A DNA stretch of 64,000 nt from Promerops cafer (lineage: Eukaryota; Chordata; Aves; Passeriformes; Nectariniidae): positions 244,049 through 308,048 of the forward strand of contig VZSE01009346.1 of assembly GCA_013398275.1 (NCBI GenBank), given 5' to 3'. This document shows positions 33,422 through 46,415 of this stretch, piece by piece. Position 1 is the stretch's first letter. Each line of letters opens with the position of its first letter. Position numbers and translations under genes: made by a program. A model generated the notes under the pieces. It was not told where the DNA came from. It did no database searches and saw only the letters and a program-made list of their open reading frames with translations.

Positions 33422-35209
33422 CTGGCAGTGTTACTCCTATCCTCTCTCAACTCTGGTTCACTGTGTGGTCACAAGAAAACTTGTTCCAGCAAAAGTAAAG
33501 GCTCAGCAAAAAGAAGCAAGTTCCACTGTACTGGAAGTGCTGGATTTTATTAAGTGAAAATGATCCCATGGAGCTCTAGAAGACTACTCCCAGCTACAAA
33601 ACTAAATTGCTGTATGGTGCGTGGCAAGTTGCTCCAAGTCTCTCTCTTCTCAATTTCAGTCTATTTAGACTATATGTTCTTCAAAGCATAAAAGTTTTGC
33701 TTATTATATATTCATGTAATTAATTCCTAGTCTATGTTGGGGAACTGTCATATTAAAAAGAAATAAAAATAATGATTTCTAAAGGAAGAAGCAGTTTACT
33801 TTCAAGAGATTCATGTTAGCTAATGGAAGTGAAAACCAATAATCACCTCCTGCACTTCAGTCCTTTACTGAAAACTGCAGACATGATATTCTGTTAATCA
33901 GTGAGATCAAATTTCATTATGAAGTCAAGAAACTCACAGGAAAGATATTTTCCTAATAAGGGAATTTGCATTATATACAAACTCTTTAAAGATAGTATTA
34001 TATTTTGCACTTTAAATATTACAGGCATTTTTTCTGTATTCATAAGATAATATAATCTAATCTCTTTTTTCTGCATTTTAGTTGTTTAGGCTATCTGAGT
34101 ATATATTTAATCATAAATTACTAAAACAGTTCTTTGATGTTATCTGGGGGGAGGAAGAGGAAGATACAATTTTAAAATTCTTTTTATAGCCTTTATATTA
34201 GTGTATCAGAACAGTGTAAATGGATTATACCTGAGACAAGGAAGTTGTTCCACACAAGAAGAAGATTTAACAAGAGGTTCCTAGGACCTCCCAAGGATCC
34301 TCTTTGATACTTCATCACCTCAGAGACTTCAGTGGGGCTGTTAGTGCTCAAGGCTTCACTTCTGCACCAAGACTTTTCCCCTTTGCTACAAACAAGGCTG
34401 ATGGATAAACATTGTGATAGTTGCTAATATTCCCCTTGAAAATGCACAAGGTTGTCTACTCCAGACCTCCATACTGTTCTGGTTATTGGTGTACATTTCA
34501 CAAAAGGGAGGATCTCTGCATGTTCATAGCAGTGGTTACCCTGGGGATAGAGACACAGTTCAGACAGCATCTCTACCCTCACCGACTACTGATGGACATA
34601 AGCAGGGATGGCATCAGAAGGAGACAGCACTGTAGGACAAACCAAGGGCACATCACTACTCTCTTACTGATTTAAATTAGCAGTAACAGGGCTGAGTGTG
34701 ATGTAAATTCCATAAGCAAGAACAGATCCCTTACATCAGGGACCCTGTAGGCTATGCTTTTCATTCTATACTCAAGTGCTGATGCTTCCTAAAAATCATT
34801 TTTGCTTTGCTAGTGTCTCAGTAGGAGTTTAAGAAGTCAGTTGCAGCCAATTGTACTTTCTCCTTTCTCTCTAAAGGGGATAAAGCTTTCAAACTATTTG
34901 AATAAACTGTGATTACATCTTCATTTGTCAGTAATGGGATTACCACGCTGATAAAAGAGACTTCAGACAAACATACATGTTTAAGATTGGTGTAAATTAC
35001 CCAAGAGGGTCGGGAAAATCCTTTGGGCTCCTTAGGGCCCATCCCTCCCTCTTTGAAAGCTGGCTGGCACCAAGAGTCCTGAATAGGCTGGGACCAGCTG
35101 ACCATTCCCTGCTGGGGGTTGTGGCTGTTTTCCTGCGCACATGCTCACTGAACTGGAAAATACAATTATGCACATCCAAGTTCACAGTTAATTTTTTTAC
35201 TATAGCTAA
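33422..35209. other. Non-coding stretch
   Basis: No gene recognised. Short frames at 34414-34675 and 34818-35252 overlap and carry no known motif. Confidence 0.5.
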
Positions 35210-35450
35210 CAAGCTAAAGATTTTTCAACTAATTGATTTTATCTCTAAATGAAGAAGATGTAATAAATCTCAGCCAGCTAATAATGATTAAGAGATAAAG
35301 GCAACCTGAGAAAAATATAAGTGCTGTTGCTGCTAAATGCCGATGGACTCCATGGTGAGATAATCTTTTTAACATGGCGACCCATCCCACATACAAAATG
35401 TTTACCCAAAGATCCATTTGTGAAAGAGAACAAATGAGAAATCTGAAAGC
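35210..35450. promoter_or_regulatory. Possible conserved element
   Basis: The block combines ACTAATTGATTTTATC, CAGCTAATAATGATTAAGAG, two GAGATAA GATA-type sites, TGCTAAATGCCGATGG and ACATGGCGACCC. CpGs survive in AT-rich DNA and TAAT/ATTA cores are dense. No reading frame is convincing. Confidence 0.25.
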
Positions 35451-36949
35451 AAGCAGGAAAGATATGAGTGAGAAATGAAACGGAGATTCAAATCCTGTTA
35501 GGGCTAGAGAAAAAGAAAGGCTGGAAAATAATCCTACTTTGAGTCTCTATAATGAATTGCATATTACAATACAGAGGGATTGCTCAGGAGGATTCTAAAC
35601 TCTACAGAGAGCAAGCATAGGGATTAGTTAACTCTGTAGTTGTCTTCAACTTTATGAGGTCTTGATTCTGCCATCCATATACCTTTTCAGTGGGTTTTAC
35701 TTGTATTGGCACCACTGGGATTCCTTGTTCTGCTACATGTACAGGCTGCAAAGCTGAGTGTTTATATTGGAAACTGAGAAATATAATTTGAGTATGTGAG
35801 TTAATCTAATGGGAAATAACTTCACTGAATTACATCAGAACTACATATGCAAAACTTAGGGAAAAAAGAAAAAGAATGAAAAAGTATGGTTTGGAGAATT
35901 GCTATATGTAATACACAGCTTTGAGCAGCTAGCCAAAAAACATGTCGTAAGATTGGCCAAAGATTCGCTGATGGCACTTTTTACATCTGACATATTTTCT
36001 TGAATACATTATACTTCTTTGTGGTAATTTATTGAAGTAGTCAAAATTTCCTACTACAATGAAGCAAAACTTCTGTTTTCCTGCTATTATGTTGCAGTAT
36101 ATAATATAACAAGCTTCTGATTAGGTTGCAGAATCTAAAGAATGTTTCATTCAGGAGAAAAGAAAGTCTGTAATGAATTTTTTCTCTCAGTTTCAGAATG
36201 TTCTGGAGAATGGATTTCCATTACTTTGATCATATTCAAAAGCACAATATATTTATAGGTTAACAAACTGAATGTGCAAGAACTAAAGCTAGGTTTTGCT
36301 GATAAGGAAAAGTTTATCTTCTTTCTGAAGGCTTTCAAAAATTGCACTACATGCATGCATAAGAAACAAAAGCAGTGACTTGCCATAGTTTAAATCTTGT
36401 TTTTGCTAAACATTCTTCCTTCACAATAAGTGAAGTTATTGAATTTCGGGCATCTTCTTTTCAACCCTGATAGAGAAATCTGGATTTTAAGGAAAAAGTG
36501 AGGGCTGATACTATGGTGACTCCCATGTTATTATTCAGGAAAAATAAAGCCATCATGCCAAGATGAAAACAAAACTAAATAAATGAAAACCTTGTGACAA
36601 AGATCCCACTATCTATCAAGGCAGGATTCAACAACTACCTAGAATAAATAATGAGGAGTGGCATGACTAAAATAAATCTCTTCAGTCTCTCCTGAGGACT
36701 TCCTTAGTTGCCAGTCACCAGTTTGCCCCTGATCCTGCCAGAACAAGCAAGTTTTGAGCCATTCAATGTGTTCTGTGCATGAATGGTGCTATGGAAGAAA
36801 AGAAGCACATGCAATACTGAGAGGGGGCTGAGCTGCCATCAGAGCTGATCATTGGCAGTGTAATAAAGTTGTATACAACCTGTGGAAGGAGAAGAATTCA
36901 AAGGGAGAGACAAAATGCTCAGAATGTAATGCTAAACATATTTACAGCT
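35451..36949. other. Non-coding stretch
   Basis: AT-rich, no gene recognised. The segment 35645-35760 (CTTGATTCTGCCA, then a TTTCAGTGGGTTTTACTTG-like string) is reminiscent of the ancient repeat at 29100. Confidence 0.45.
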
Positions 36950-37830
36950 ATAAAGAAACCATCTGGACAGATGTGTGAGGATGATGTAGACACCAAGGAA
37001 TAGATGAGAAGATTACAGTTGTGAGGTTCCTCTGGTCAGTTTTGGAAGAAGAAAAGACAAAATTTCAGAGAATAACGAACAACAAGGTTTTTGAAATGTG
37101 AAAGATGAAAAATTGAAGTCAAGAATGGCTTTCCAGAAAGGAAATGAAATTCCAGTTGGCATCCATTTTCATAGTGACAACAATAACATAGTAGTCATTA
37201 TCTGTGACAAAAAAAAAGGAGAAAATAAAAGGAAATAGCTTAACATTCTGACAAGCATTAACAACTTGGCAAGTGACAGGTTTTAAAATATCATATTTAA
37301 ATGGACACACAGGCTAAGTATAGATGAGAAGTGATGGAGGGTATTGGTGAAAGTAATGGATAAAACCGAATTTTTGAGTATTTGCCACAGTAAAGGTAGT
37401 AGAAAACCACCATATAAGAAGATGATGCTGTGGAATCAAAAAGTTGAGAGAAAGCAAAAGAGAGCTCTGTCAAGTGGTACAAAAAATAAACCACCTAATT
37501 AAAGAAAAAGAACAACATTGCAGGAGACAGAAGAGTAGAAAGGGATAGACAAGAGAGTTAGTCATAACTGAAGGAAGCAGTGAGTCTGACAGAAAAGTAA
37601 TAGAAGGATAGTGTCAATGGCTCAGTAAGAAGTTGAGAGACAGGTAAACAGTGAGTTGGCAGGGAAATCAATGAGAACATGTTCAACAATGCAACAAGCT
37701 AAGCTTTAAAATAAGGTAATATAGCTGCTGAAAGGATTGCCAGGCAACAGGAGCAGTGAGCTAATGAGAGTCAGAAGGTAAATGAAGAAGAGAGGCTTCT
37801 GGAACAGTGACATTTAGAGCTCAAGAGTTT
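36950..37830 (+). other. Purine-skewed block
   Basis: For about 0.9 kb the + strand is strongly A/G-rich, with runs such as AAAGAAAAAGAACAAC and GAAGAAGAGAGG, and little T. No long frame, tandem unit or known repeat is visible. Such skew can mark a transcribed exon, an old element with biased composition, or DNA prone to RNA-DNA hybrids. No gene can be supported. Confidence 0.45.
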
Positions 37831-40800
37831 TCAAATTATGCCAGGACTTGTGGGTGCCAGTAGTGATCCAAGGCCGTGATGGGAACAGAGGGAGTCCTCC
37901 CTCCCCAAACCCTCTCACTCATGTTGCCAGTACTGCCTGATGTCCGCCTTGGATTCTAAGCACTAAAATTGGTCAGAAGTCTCAAAGAGATCTCATTCTT
38001 TTCCCCTTCCTGACCCCGTTGCTAAACTATTCTGTAATGAGAAAAGCCCCAAGGAAGGATGCATCTGATGTTCTTTGAATGCAGTAAATGCAAGTTCCAA
38101 AATCAGGACCCATCTGCCCAGAGTGTCCTTCCATTAGATACATGCTATTTATACAAATTTATATATTTATATTTCCCCCCTTCCTGTTGGACACTTCTTT
38201 TCCTGCTAAAAATGGAACCATATCCTTCTGAATAGTTCAACAATCACTTGGAGAGAGGATTAACCAGGTTTTTAAAGCCTGTCATTCAAGGCACTGTTTT
38301 ATAGGACTAATTAATCATAAATCACAGTGGTATAATGTTAGAAGAGACCCCAAGAACATCAACTACATAGAGAAATTCTTTTATGTATCTATGCTATGGC
38401 CTGAGTTTCATATATGTTGAACATCCAGCAGCTTCTTTATAAATGTAATAACTTAAATAAATTATTACAAACTGCCAAAAACTCAAGTCTTGAGGAAATT
38501 CTATCCTAAGGAGTAATCTAAGAGAGTTAAAAGTCCAAGACTCATGGTTTTGAATTAGACTTGTATTCCTATTTCCCTTGTGTACATTTAGAAATCCTAC
38601 TCACAGAAACTTTGATTAAAAAAATCGGTCCTGAGTCTCAAATGTGTTTCTAAGTTCTTGTGATTTCAAAGGAAGGTAAGCACAAAAAACTTTGGAGAAT
38701 TAGGTTCTTGGTATGTAAGAGCAGCCCAAGTCAAAGTTACTCCAGGCTTTGCTGGAAAAACACAGACTTTAAAACTTGAGACCTGATAAACATCACAGCA
38801 AGCAGTAGCAGCATACTTTGTGTGAAGCTGCACTTAATGACACTGTAACAGCTGCAATTTCTGGGCAATCTGAAAGTGCAATATTGAAGCATCAAACAAC
38901 ATCCATTGTGGAGAGGTATGTATGAAAAAGAAAAGGTAGTAAAGACTTTATGGAACACACAAGCTGGGAGCAACTGCACATTTCCTATCCAAAAGTGGTA
39001 GGATATCTTACAAAGCATTTTTGAATGTGAATTGGAAATGGCAGCTATGGCCGCTCAATCAAGGGCAGTAACATAATCTCTGCTTTTTCATTCAATTATT
39101 TCTCACAGTCTAAAGGATTTCTCAGACTTCAATTCTCTGTGGGGAATGAAATTCTGTCCCTGAAGATGTAAAACCCAGAATCTAATTCCTTACTGCCTTA
39201 TACATGTTTCCAGTGACTTCTATTAAAACTGTCTGGATGATCCCCGTTATTACAACCTGAAAGAATAGCACTAAATTTTCCCTATTTAAAAATCATGGAA
39301 CTGAAGTGGAGGGATGCTAAGTGGGGTGTCTCATATCATAACAAGGAGTCTGTATCCAAGACTCTAAATCCAAGATAAGTGCTCTGACCCTGTGGGACTT
39401 AGGTCTTTTCAGCAAGAGCAAGCTATATCAAAGCAGCACGTATGTCTCCCACCAGTGGTTTGGGAGCAGCCCACACGTCTCCGATTTCATTGCAGGACTG
39501 TTTATACCATCAAGTGTTCATATTTGTCCCCATCACCAAGCCACTACAAAGTTTTACTTTTGCATGTCAGGCCAACACCTCTCATCTGACCATGGATGCC
39601 TTCCTAAGGTTATCAAATGCAGACTGAGCACATGTCTATCATTCGGGCACTTTTCAGCCCACCTGAAGCACTGCTCATGCAGAGATTACTGTGAGATTAC
39701 CTGGGCCCAGCACGCAATGGCGTGCCTGCAGATTATCATCCTTCTTGAGTGTAGGACACAGTCAGGAAGAACTGCGCTGAGAAGAAAACATTTTTAACAT
39801 TTAATCAGCCCTTGGCTAAGCATGAGGTCTTCAGGAAAGAACACAATAAGGAATTAAATACCTGCGCCCTACACTGTTGAATCTCTGCCCTAATAATTTT
39901 GAACTCTTAACAAATAATTTTGCAGAACTCAGATGTAAACATCAAATTTTTGTTAATAAGTTTGTCATCGCAAAGATCATGACTGGAAAATCCTCAAGGG
40001 AAGTGACTTCCCAGGCTGAATTAGACAACATCCTTGTCTCTGGATGTTAGGGGCAGAGGAAGAGACAATCAGAAATGTTTCAGAATGAGATAATGTAGTC
40101 ACACTTTAAAAACCTATGCAGATTTCTCTTACAGAAAAACGAAGTGATCCCAACATAAGACAGCCACCAACCTAGTTAGAGAAGAGAAAAAGGCATTCTG
40201 TATTGTTTAACTGGCATGTAGCCAAGACTTTTTTTGAGTGTTTATTAAAATATATAAATTTTAGTCTATTAAGTTTCTTTGTTCTGCATCCTTTATCCCC
40301 TGGTTATATATTCCATATCACTAGATTTTTTTCTCATCTGTAAACATCAAGGTCACCCTGAGGACAAGCCTATAGGTCTATAAGATGTAAATTTTCTTTG
40401 GCTAAGAGAATACTTGTGGCTGGGTCATGTGATACTGCCCTTTCCTTTTATTTGGAAACTTTCAGATTGGAGAGCAATGACCTTAAAAACTCACACAATA
40501 CTCTGCAAAATAGTCCATCTGTCTATCAATCATTCAGTTCCCTTCGCAGCCCACTGTGGTGATTATGAAAAGGACAGTAGTCCCTGGGGTGGCGTTCAAG
40601 AAGGAGTTTCAAAATAAGTCTTTTCATAGGATATTTGAAAGGAATCAGAATGCTTTTTCCTAAAATGTTCTTCTTCAATTATGACAAAATTTCTCTAAAA
40701 AGTTTCTGTTTCTTTATAACATATCCTCACAACTGTAAATGCAAAAGTACAGTACATACATGGCTACATGAGTGGATTGACATTTCTAACCCTATTAAAT

Positions 40801-42791
40801 ATGAATCTATGTATTTCTTTGGAAGCATGTCAAGGTCTGTATGATGAAAGGCAGATCTGGATCCACAAACTATTTATACAAGGCCAAGCTGAACAACAGT
40901 GGTCAAATAAAATATAAAGAAAATATCACAGCTAGAAATCATTTCTGAGAAACAAATCGTGGAACTGGAAGAAAGTTTAAATGTTTTGGTTTTATTGACC
41001 AGTTCCATAATGTGGAATGTTTCAACATACTTCTAAAACTGACCCTTCACAATGGGGGTAGAACACACTGATTTACATATTTTGGATCTAGGTTGGCTTT
41101 ATGTTTCCAAATATGCTTTCCCAACCTCATATGATTCCCTGTTGTAAAATGTAATACCAATGGAAGGAAAAAGGAAAATAGATTATGAATCAGAGTTCAC
41201 ATTTTGAACATTGAGTAATGGTGATTAAACTTATCTAGACTCAGTTACTGCCTTAAGAAATAGGATTTCAAATGCCATTCAAACTTTTTTTGGAGCTGTT
41301 TGTAAAAGTTAGGGTAAAGACTACAACTTTTAAACTGCAAGGGTAAACACAGACTTTAGAATTTAATAAAGATTGGCCTGAAACTAATCAGGCATCTGCA
41401 GATCTGATCACTTCAGATGTGTTGACTGGGCTTTGAATGCCTTCTTGTACCCTCCTTGCCAACAGACACCACTAACTTTCTTCCACAAAGCTACCAAATT
41501 GCTACATAATACCCAAAAACTAGCATTTCTTACTTCCTTGCAATTTGGTAGACGCTGAATGTTACCTTGATGAAATGTAGAGTGCCAAATTCCGTCATTT
41601 AACACAGCTGAAGACAGTCACTAAGCTGTTCTTTTGAAGCAAGGAGGTAAAACTACTGTTATTTGTACCTTAAGCATAAACAGAGATCAAAAGGCAATGC
41701 AAAGATGTTTGTAAGTGTGTATGTGGGAGAAATAACATGATATGTATATATATTGAAAGGTGTCAGACTCCCAGATTGGCCAATGAAGATGAGAGAAAAG
41801 GCAAGAAGAATATAACAGATGTAACCACAGAAGTAGTGTAAAAATATGAGTGTACTTTTTAGCCAGAGGCTGGATTAGAGACATTTGGAGCTATCTGTGA
41901 AGAATTTGTCTCCTCTTTGATTTCTTCTGTGCTTAGGGAAACACGGCTTTGTATATTGTAAATGAGCAGGATTGCATCAGATATGCTAAAGTCGGTTATC
42001 TCTCCTCCTAATGAAAAGAGTTAATAAAGCTCTGTACTTAGGGTAACTGTCCTGTTAAAAAAACAGTAAAAATACCTATGTTAGCCTGATGCTATGTTGA
42101 TTCTTCATTCAGGACAGGAATTACAAATAATGTGGCAGATGGATGCACTAAAAATGATAGGGACAAAATGGTGACTGTATTCTACACTAGAAGTTTGACA
42201 ACATATAAGGAGCCTGCCTTCTGATGTTTAATTGTGGGGTTTTTTTTGTCAATGTGAATTTCCACAGCATTTAAATCATGTTACATGAGGAAATTAAATG
42301 AAGCTTGTGATTTCAGCAAATGACTGCTTGGGTTTTCTCCCCACACAGAAGTAAATTTTTGCTAATCTGTGAACCAATGTAACTGAGCTGAGGCCAGCTG
42401 TGGAAACTTGACAACTGTAAAGAGAGTCAAAGAGATTTTCCACTTGCTGGGGTGGTCTGCTACTGGTATCGCAGATGATCACTAGATTGGAGTATGTGTC
42501 TCCCAAAGAAGAAGATAGTGATGCATTGTTTGTATTTCTACAGAGAATCCCTCTGTAGCTAACTAAGATCACAGGTGCCTGCAGTAATAAAAAAGATTCT
42601 ATCAGCTTGAGGTAAGAGGCAATCTTCATACTCACCACAGAAATTGCTGTCCTCAAGAGCTAGGATTTTATACTTGGAAGAAGAAAAAAGCCATAGATTA
42701 ACCACTAAATTGAATACATTGCTGCTCATAAAACTCTATATGTCACCATAATTGTTTCACCTGCAAATAAGTAATAGAGTAGTTTTTCAAT
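37831..42791. other. Long non-coding stretch
   Basis: No gene or young repeat recognised. Open frames on either strand (for example 38737-39018 and 42294-42656) have no known motif. AT-rich patches occur near 38150-38175, 40240 and 41735-41755. Confidence 0.5.
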
Positions 42792-42807
42792 AGTTATATA
42801 TATAACT
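42792..42807. repeat. 16-bp perfect AT-rich palindrome
   Basis: AGTTATATATATAACT equals its own reverse complement. A related CTATATATAACC follows 2 bases later. AT-alternating DNA of this kind extrudes easily, but it is common by slippage. Confidence 0.8.
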
Positions 42808-44494
42808 GCTATATATAACCACAGAGTAGGCATGGTTTGGAACTCTACACCGTCTTGGCTGGACCTCAGCAGAGCCTCAAATTTAAGTTTCTTGGCGACA
42901 TTTTTAACACTCAAAGGCACTTTTTGTATCAATAGTTTCAGAAGACAATAAATGTAGAATGATTAGCATTCTGAGGTAATATATTACTACATGTCCCCAC
43001 AGTCCCAACCTTACTTGTGACGATTAATTTTCGTAAATATTTTTTAAAAACAAAACTATGCCTTTCACAACTGATTAATATGTTCATTGATAATGAGTAA
43101 GTAAACACACAAGTAGACTAACACTAAACAAATGGTAACTGCAGACACCAAATACTGTTACTCTTCTTGTAATTTAAATGAGACTCTCAAGAGAAATTCA
43201 GCTGATTTCCAAGGCTTGGATCTTGGAAATTCTGTTGAACTAATCAGGTTTCTTAAAAGATGTTGCCAGGCAAAACATAAATCATACAGTTTGTGCTGTA
43301 AAATTTACTTTGGAATCATTGAATAAATACTAGTGAGAAAGGTGAGCTGCCAGGTGGCAATGAGCTACACAGTGCTGCACAAGATCTGCCAGAAGGCAAC
43401 ACTACTTGACATTCTACAAGTGAAGGTAACAAGGTCAAAATCTGGAACAAAAATGAAAAAAATTCATGCCATGTACTTGAACTACACTCTGGTTATTAGG
43501 AACCCCTTTTTCATCACTAATTACGTTAGAGAGTTTAGCAAATATCTAGTCATAATATTAGAGTGAGCAAATTATTGATGTAGCAACAAGATAAAGAGAA
43601 TAAAATATTTAACACCTGCTCCTAATAAATCTCTGGAATGTCACATTCAAAGGAGTGGTAGAACAGAATGAAGTCTCTATTTCACTTTGCAAACAGAATT
43701 TGAGGGGAAAAGCAACACAGGGAAAAATTATACTTTAATTCTCATGGTCATGTTTGCATGCTTATGTTCAGACCACAGCTCCCAACAATTTTACATTTTA
43801 GATGCATATCTTCGGAATTTCAGAAGTTAAAGTCCCAAGATTTGAAGTTAAACAACAAGAACATTGAGAAAGAGTTTTTCAGCAGGACTCTGAATTATTG
43901 ATGCTCTGTGAACATCTGCTGCAAAGCCTTCATTTAAAATGGAGGTTGGTGTTGTCAGGGAGATAGGGGCCATTACCTATGGGAACTAACATTTTTAGCA
44001 TTATTTTAATTCTTCAGTAGAGTTAATAAACTATTCTCAAATAAAATTAGATACAAAAGAAGGAGATTCACAGCACCTTACAGCTAATACCAGTAGAAAA
44101 TAATACATTTGTTATGCAAAATTTTCAACTCACTTTAAGCAGGAAGTGTCTGAGCTAGGTATTTTAGCATTTAAAATACATTTATCATCACAATTCCCCA
44201 TGAACTAATGCAAAACATTAATGCCTGAGAGGTACCTGTAGCTTGTGGCTGAGAGGCTTGATATTTTTGGCCAGATACCTTTAAGCTCCTCGAAAATGAG
44301 GCAACTCTGGTCTGAAAGCTGTGAATCTGCTTCATGGCTGTGGTGAATCTAATTAATAGACCCTAGAAATAAACAGCTTAAAGATCACTCTTCCTTTAAT
44401 AGCTTTGTTTTTCTGTATCGAATTGTAGAGATTCAGTAAAGGAGCACAGACAGAGTTGGGCTAGTAGCTTAGGTTCATCAAGTGATGTCAAGTA
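42808..44494. other. Non-coding stretch
   Basis: AT-rich, no gene recognised. Confidence 0.5.
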
Positions 44495-44912
44495 CTGTGG
44501 GGTGTGTTTGGAAGAGCACTGCCAGCAGGTCATGGGAGATGATCCTGCCCCTCTACTCTGCCCTGGCAAGGCCTCATCTGGGGCTGCTGTGTCCAGTTCT
44601 GAGCTCCTCAGCACAAAAGACATGGAGCTCCTGGAGCAGGTCCAGTGGAGAGTGGCAAAGATGATTAGAAGATATCTTTAGGTAGAGTGACAAACGTGTT
44701 TAGGACATTTCTCTTGAGAGGAAAGGCTGAGGGAGCTGTGTCTGTTCAGCCTCGAGAAAAGACAACTTCATCATGAGGGAACCTTACCAATGAGCCCCCT
44801 GGACACAACCCTTTGCCATGACCCTAGGGTGAGCCTGCCTGAGCAGGGTGGTTGGACCAGATGATCCACTGTGGTGCCTTCCAGCCTGACCCACTCGGTG
44901 ATTCTGTGTGGA
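44495..44912 (+). mobile_element. CR1 LINE fragment A, sense, internally deleted
   Basis: The order GCCAGCAGGTCATGGGAGAT, TGCCCTGGCAAGGCCTCATC, GTCCAGTTCTGAGCTCCTCA, AAAGATGATTAGAAG and GAAAGGCTGAGGGAGCTG is the classic CR1 3' ORF2 and untranslated region. It then jumps at about 44790 straight to the tail GGTTGGACCAGATGATCC ... GGTGATTCTGTG, losing roughly 200 bp. The final ATTCTGTG marks the 3' end of the insertion. Confidence 0.93.
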
Positions 44913-45222
44913 TGACTGCACACTGGGGCAGACTGTCCAGAGACTGTGTGGAGTCTCCCTCCCTGGAGATATTCACAAGCGTTCTGGACACTATCAGGTC
45001 AGGTTTAAAGTAGATATTAGAAAGAAATTCATCACTGTGAGTGTGGTGAGGCAGTGGCACATGTTGTCCAAGGACATTGTGGACGCCCCATCCCTGGAAG
45101 TGTTGAAGAACAGGCTGGATGGGGCTTTAAACAATCTGGTCGAGTGGAAGGTGCTCCTGCCTGTGGCATGCGGGGATGATATTCAAGGTGCCTTCCAAAT
45201 CAAACCATTCCATGATTCTAGG
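44913..45222 (+). mobile_element. CR1 LINE fragment B, sense, mosaic
   Basis: A short piece (44925-44991: GTGGAGTCTCCCTCCCTGG ... TTCTGGACAC) is the part that normally precedes the tail of fragment A. It is joined to a different CR1 subfamily end: AGATATTAGAAAGAAATTC, GGACGCCCCATCCCTGGAAG, GGCTGGATGGGGCTTTAAAC, then CCATTCCATGATTCTAGG. The open frame across it (44908-45258) is a repeat remnant. Confidence 0.9.
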
Positions 45223-46370
45223 ACTCCAGAATCACATGCCCTTAACTTAGACACTTGAGACATGATGCAATGTAGCTGTTATTGAAAAGAAACAAATCAG
45301 CAGAAAAGTGGTGCCAAGGATAGCTGAAGCACATGATAAGACAAGCAACTATCCTTCTCTAAACAAAATTTCTTGGCCAATATGAAATGTTTCTACAAAT
45401 AGATCATGTCAGAAAATAATTTGTCCATAACACTTGATATTATAAAGGTTTTCTCTAGCTCTGTCTTGTGCAGACATCTAAGGAATTAAATTCCTTTCCC
45501 ACAAGCAATCTGTCTACTTTATGATTCCCAGCACAATGGTCAGATAGATATAGCAAAGAAAGAGGAGTTAAAAAAATGATTCAGATTTGTCCTGCCTCCC
45601 AAACAAAGAAAATACTAGGAAAATGCTCCTGCAAAGGAGTAGAAAGAGATTATGGGCCTTGATTGCCTTTTCTGCTATAATAATGACCATAGTAATCACA
45701 GTTTGGTGCATGGGAAACAGGGAGGGTTGCAAAGAGGAGGAACCTTCCTTGCATAAAACTTTTCTGGCAGGAATAGTCTAACCTATAATATTTACCTGGT
45801 AGAGAATCAAAAGCAAACTGACAGTGAGTTAGCTTTTTTTTTAGCTTTGATTACTGACTTCTCAAGAATGACAAATTTTTATGGAAATTAGGGGTTTACC
45901 ACAGTCTTGAGAAGATGCTGGTGGAGCGTTCATTTGTGTGGTAAACCATGGGAAAATGGTGCAGGTAGGGATGGCATTAAGGCTCCAGTTCATCACCACA
46001 CCCAGTTGAAGCTCAAAGGAAGAGACAGCTATAATCTCTATTGGAGGCACTGAGAATTCCTGCTTTTCAAAGTTTGTGAGTGAAGGTAACCTTTATAAGC
46101 ACACCACACACTCTCAAGCAAAGGGTGTCTAACCCCAAATTTTTATTCAAGGATTTTCCACGAGAAAAATATTTGTTTGCTAAAGGATTTTTTGCTGTAG
46201 AAAGATAGCAGCTATTTCAAAAGTTTGGTCAACCCTATTGAAAATGCAGAATATCTGCCTTTCTGCACATCTGCATTTGGCCGGGCAGCCTATGGTGCTG
46301 CTGACCAAGTGGGTGTAGTGTAGTAACACCACTTGCAGAGGTAGCAGCTTGAAAGCTTCACCTTGCCATG
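45223..46370. other. Non-coding stretch
   Basis: No gene recognised. A 64-codon frame at 45587-45781 includes a hydrophobic run that looks like a membrane segment, but nothing else supports it. Confidence 0.5.
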
Positions 46371-46415
46371 TTAGCAACATTAGCTACATTAGCAATATTA
46401 GCCACTTTAGTACCT
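46371..46415 (+). repeat. Five-unit degenerate 9-bp tandem repeat
   Basis: Units are TTAGCAACA, TTAGCTACA, TTAGCAATA, TTAGCCACT and TTAGTACCT. All begin TTAG and divergence rises from first to last. The period of 9 keeps frame, giving a LATLATLAILATL peptide in one frame, which I regard as incidental. Confidence 0.85.

Noticed and set aside
33399..33427. Poly-T plus CTGGCAG as a splice acceptor
   Set aside because: No open or exon-like sequence with a donor follows.
42792..42807. 16-bp AT palindrome as a functional cruciform
   Set aside because: Alternating AT palindromes arise easily by slippage; listed only as a repeat.
44790..44806. GCCCCCTGGAC as a CTCF site
   Set aside because: Only the core matches and it is part of ordinary CR1 sequence.
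44908..45258. 116-codon plus-strand ORF
   Set aside because: It lies inside CR1 fragment B and its 3' flank; it is repeat-derived.
45587..45781. 64-codon ORF with a membrane-like segment
   Set aside because: A single hydrophobic run in a short frame is weak evidence, with no promoter, splice sites or homology.
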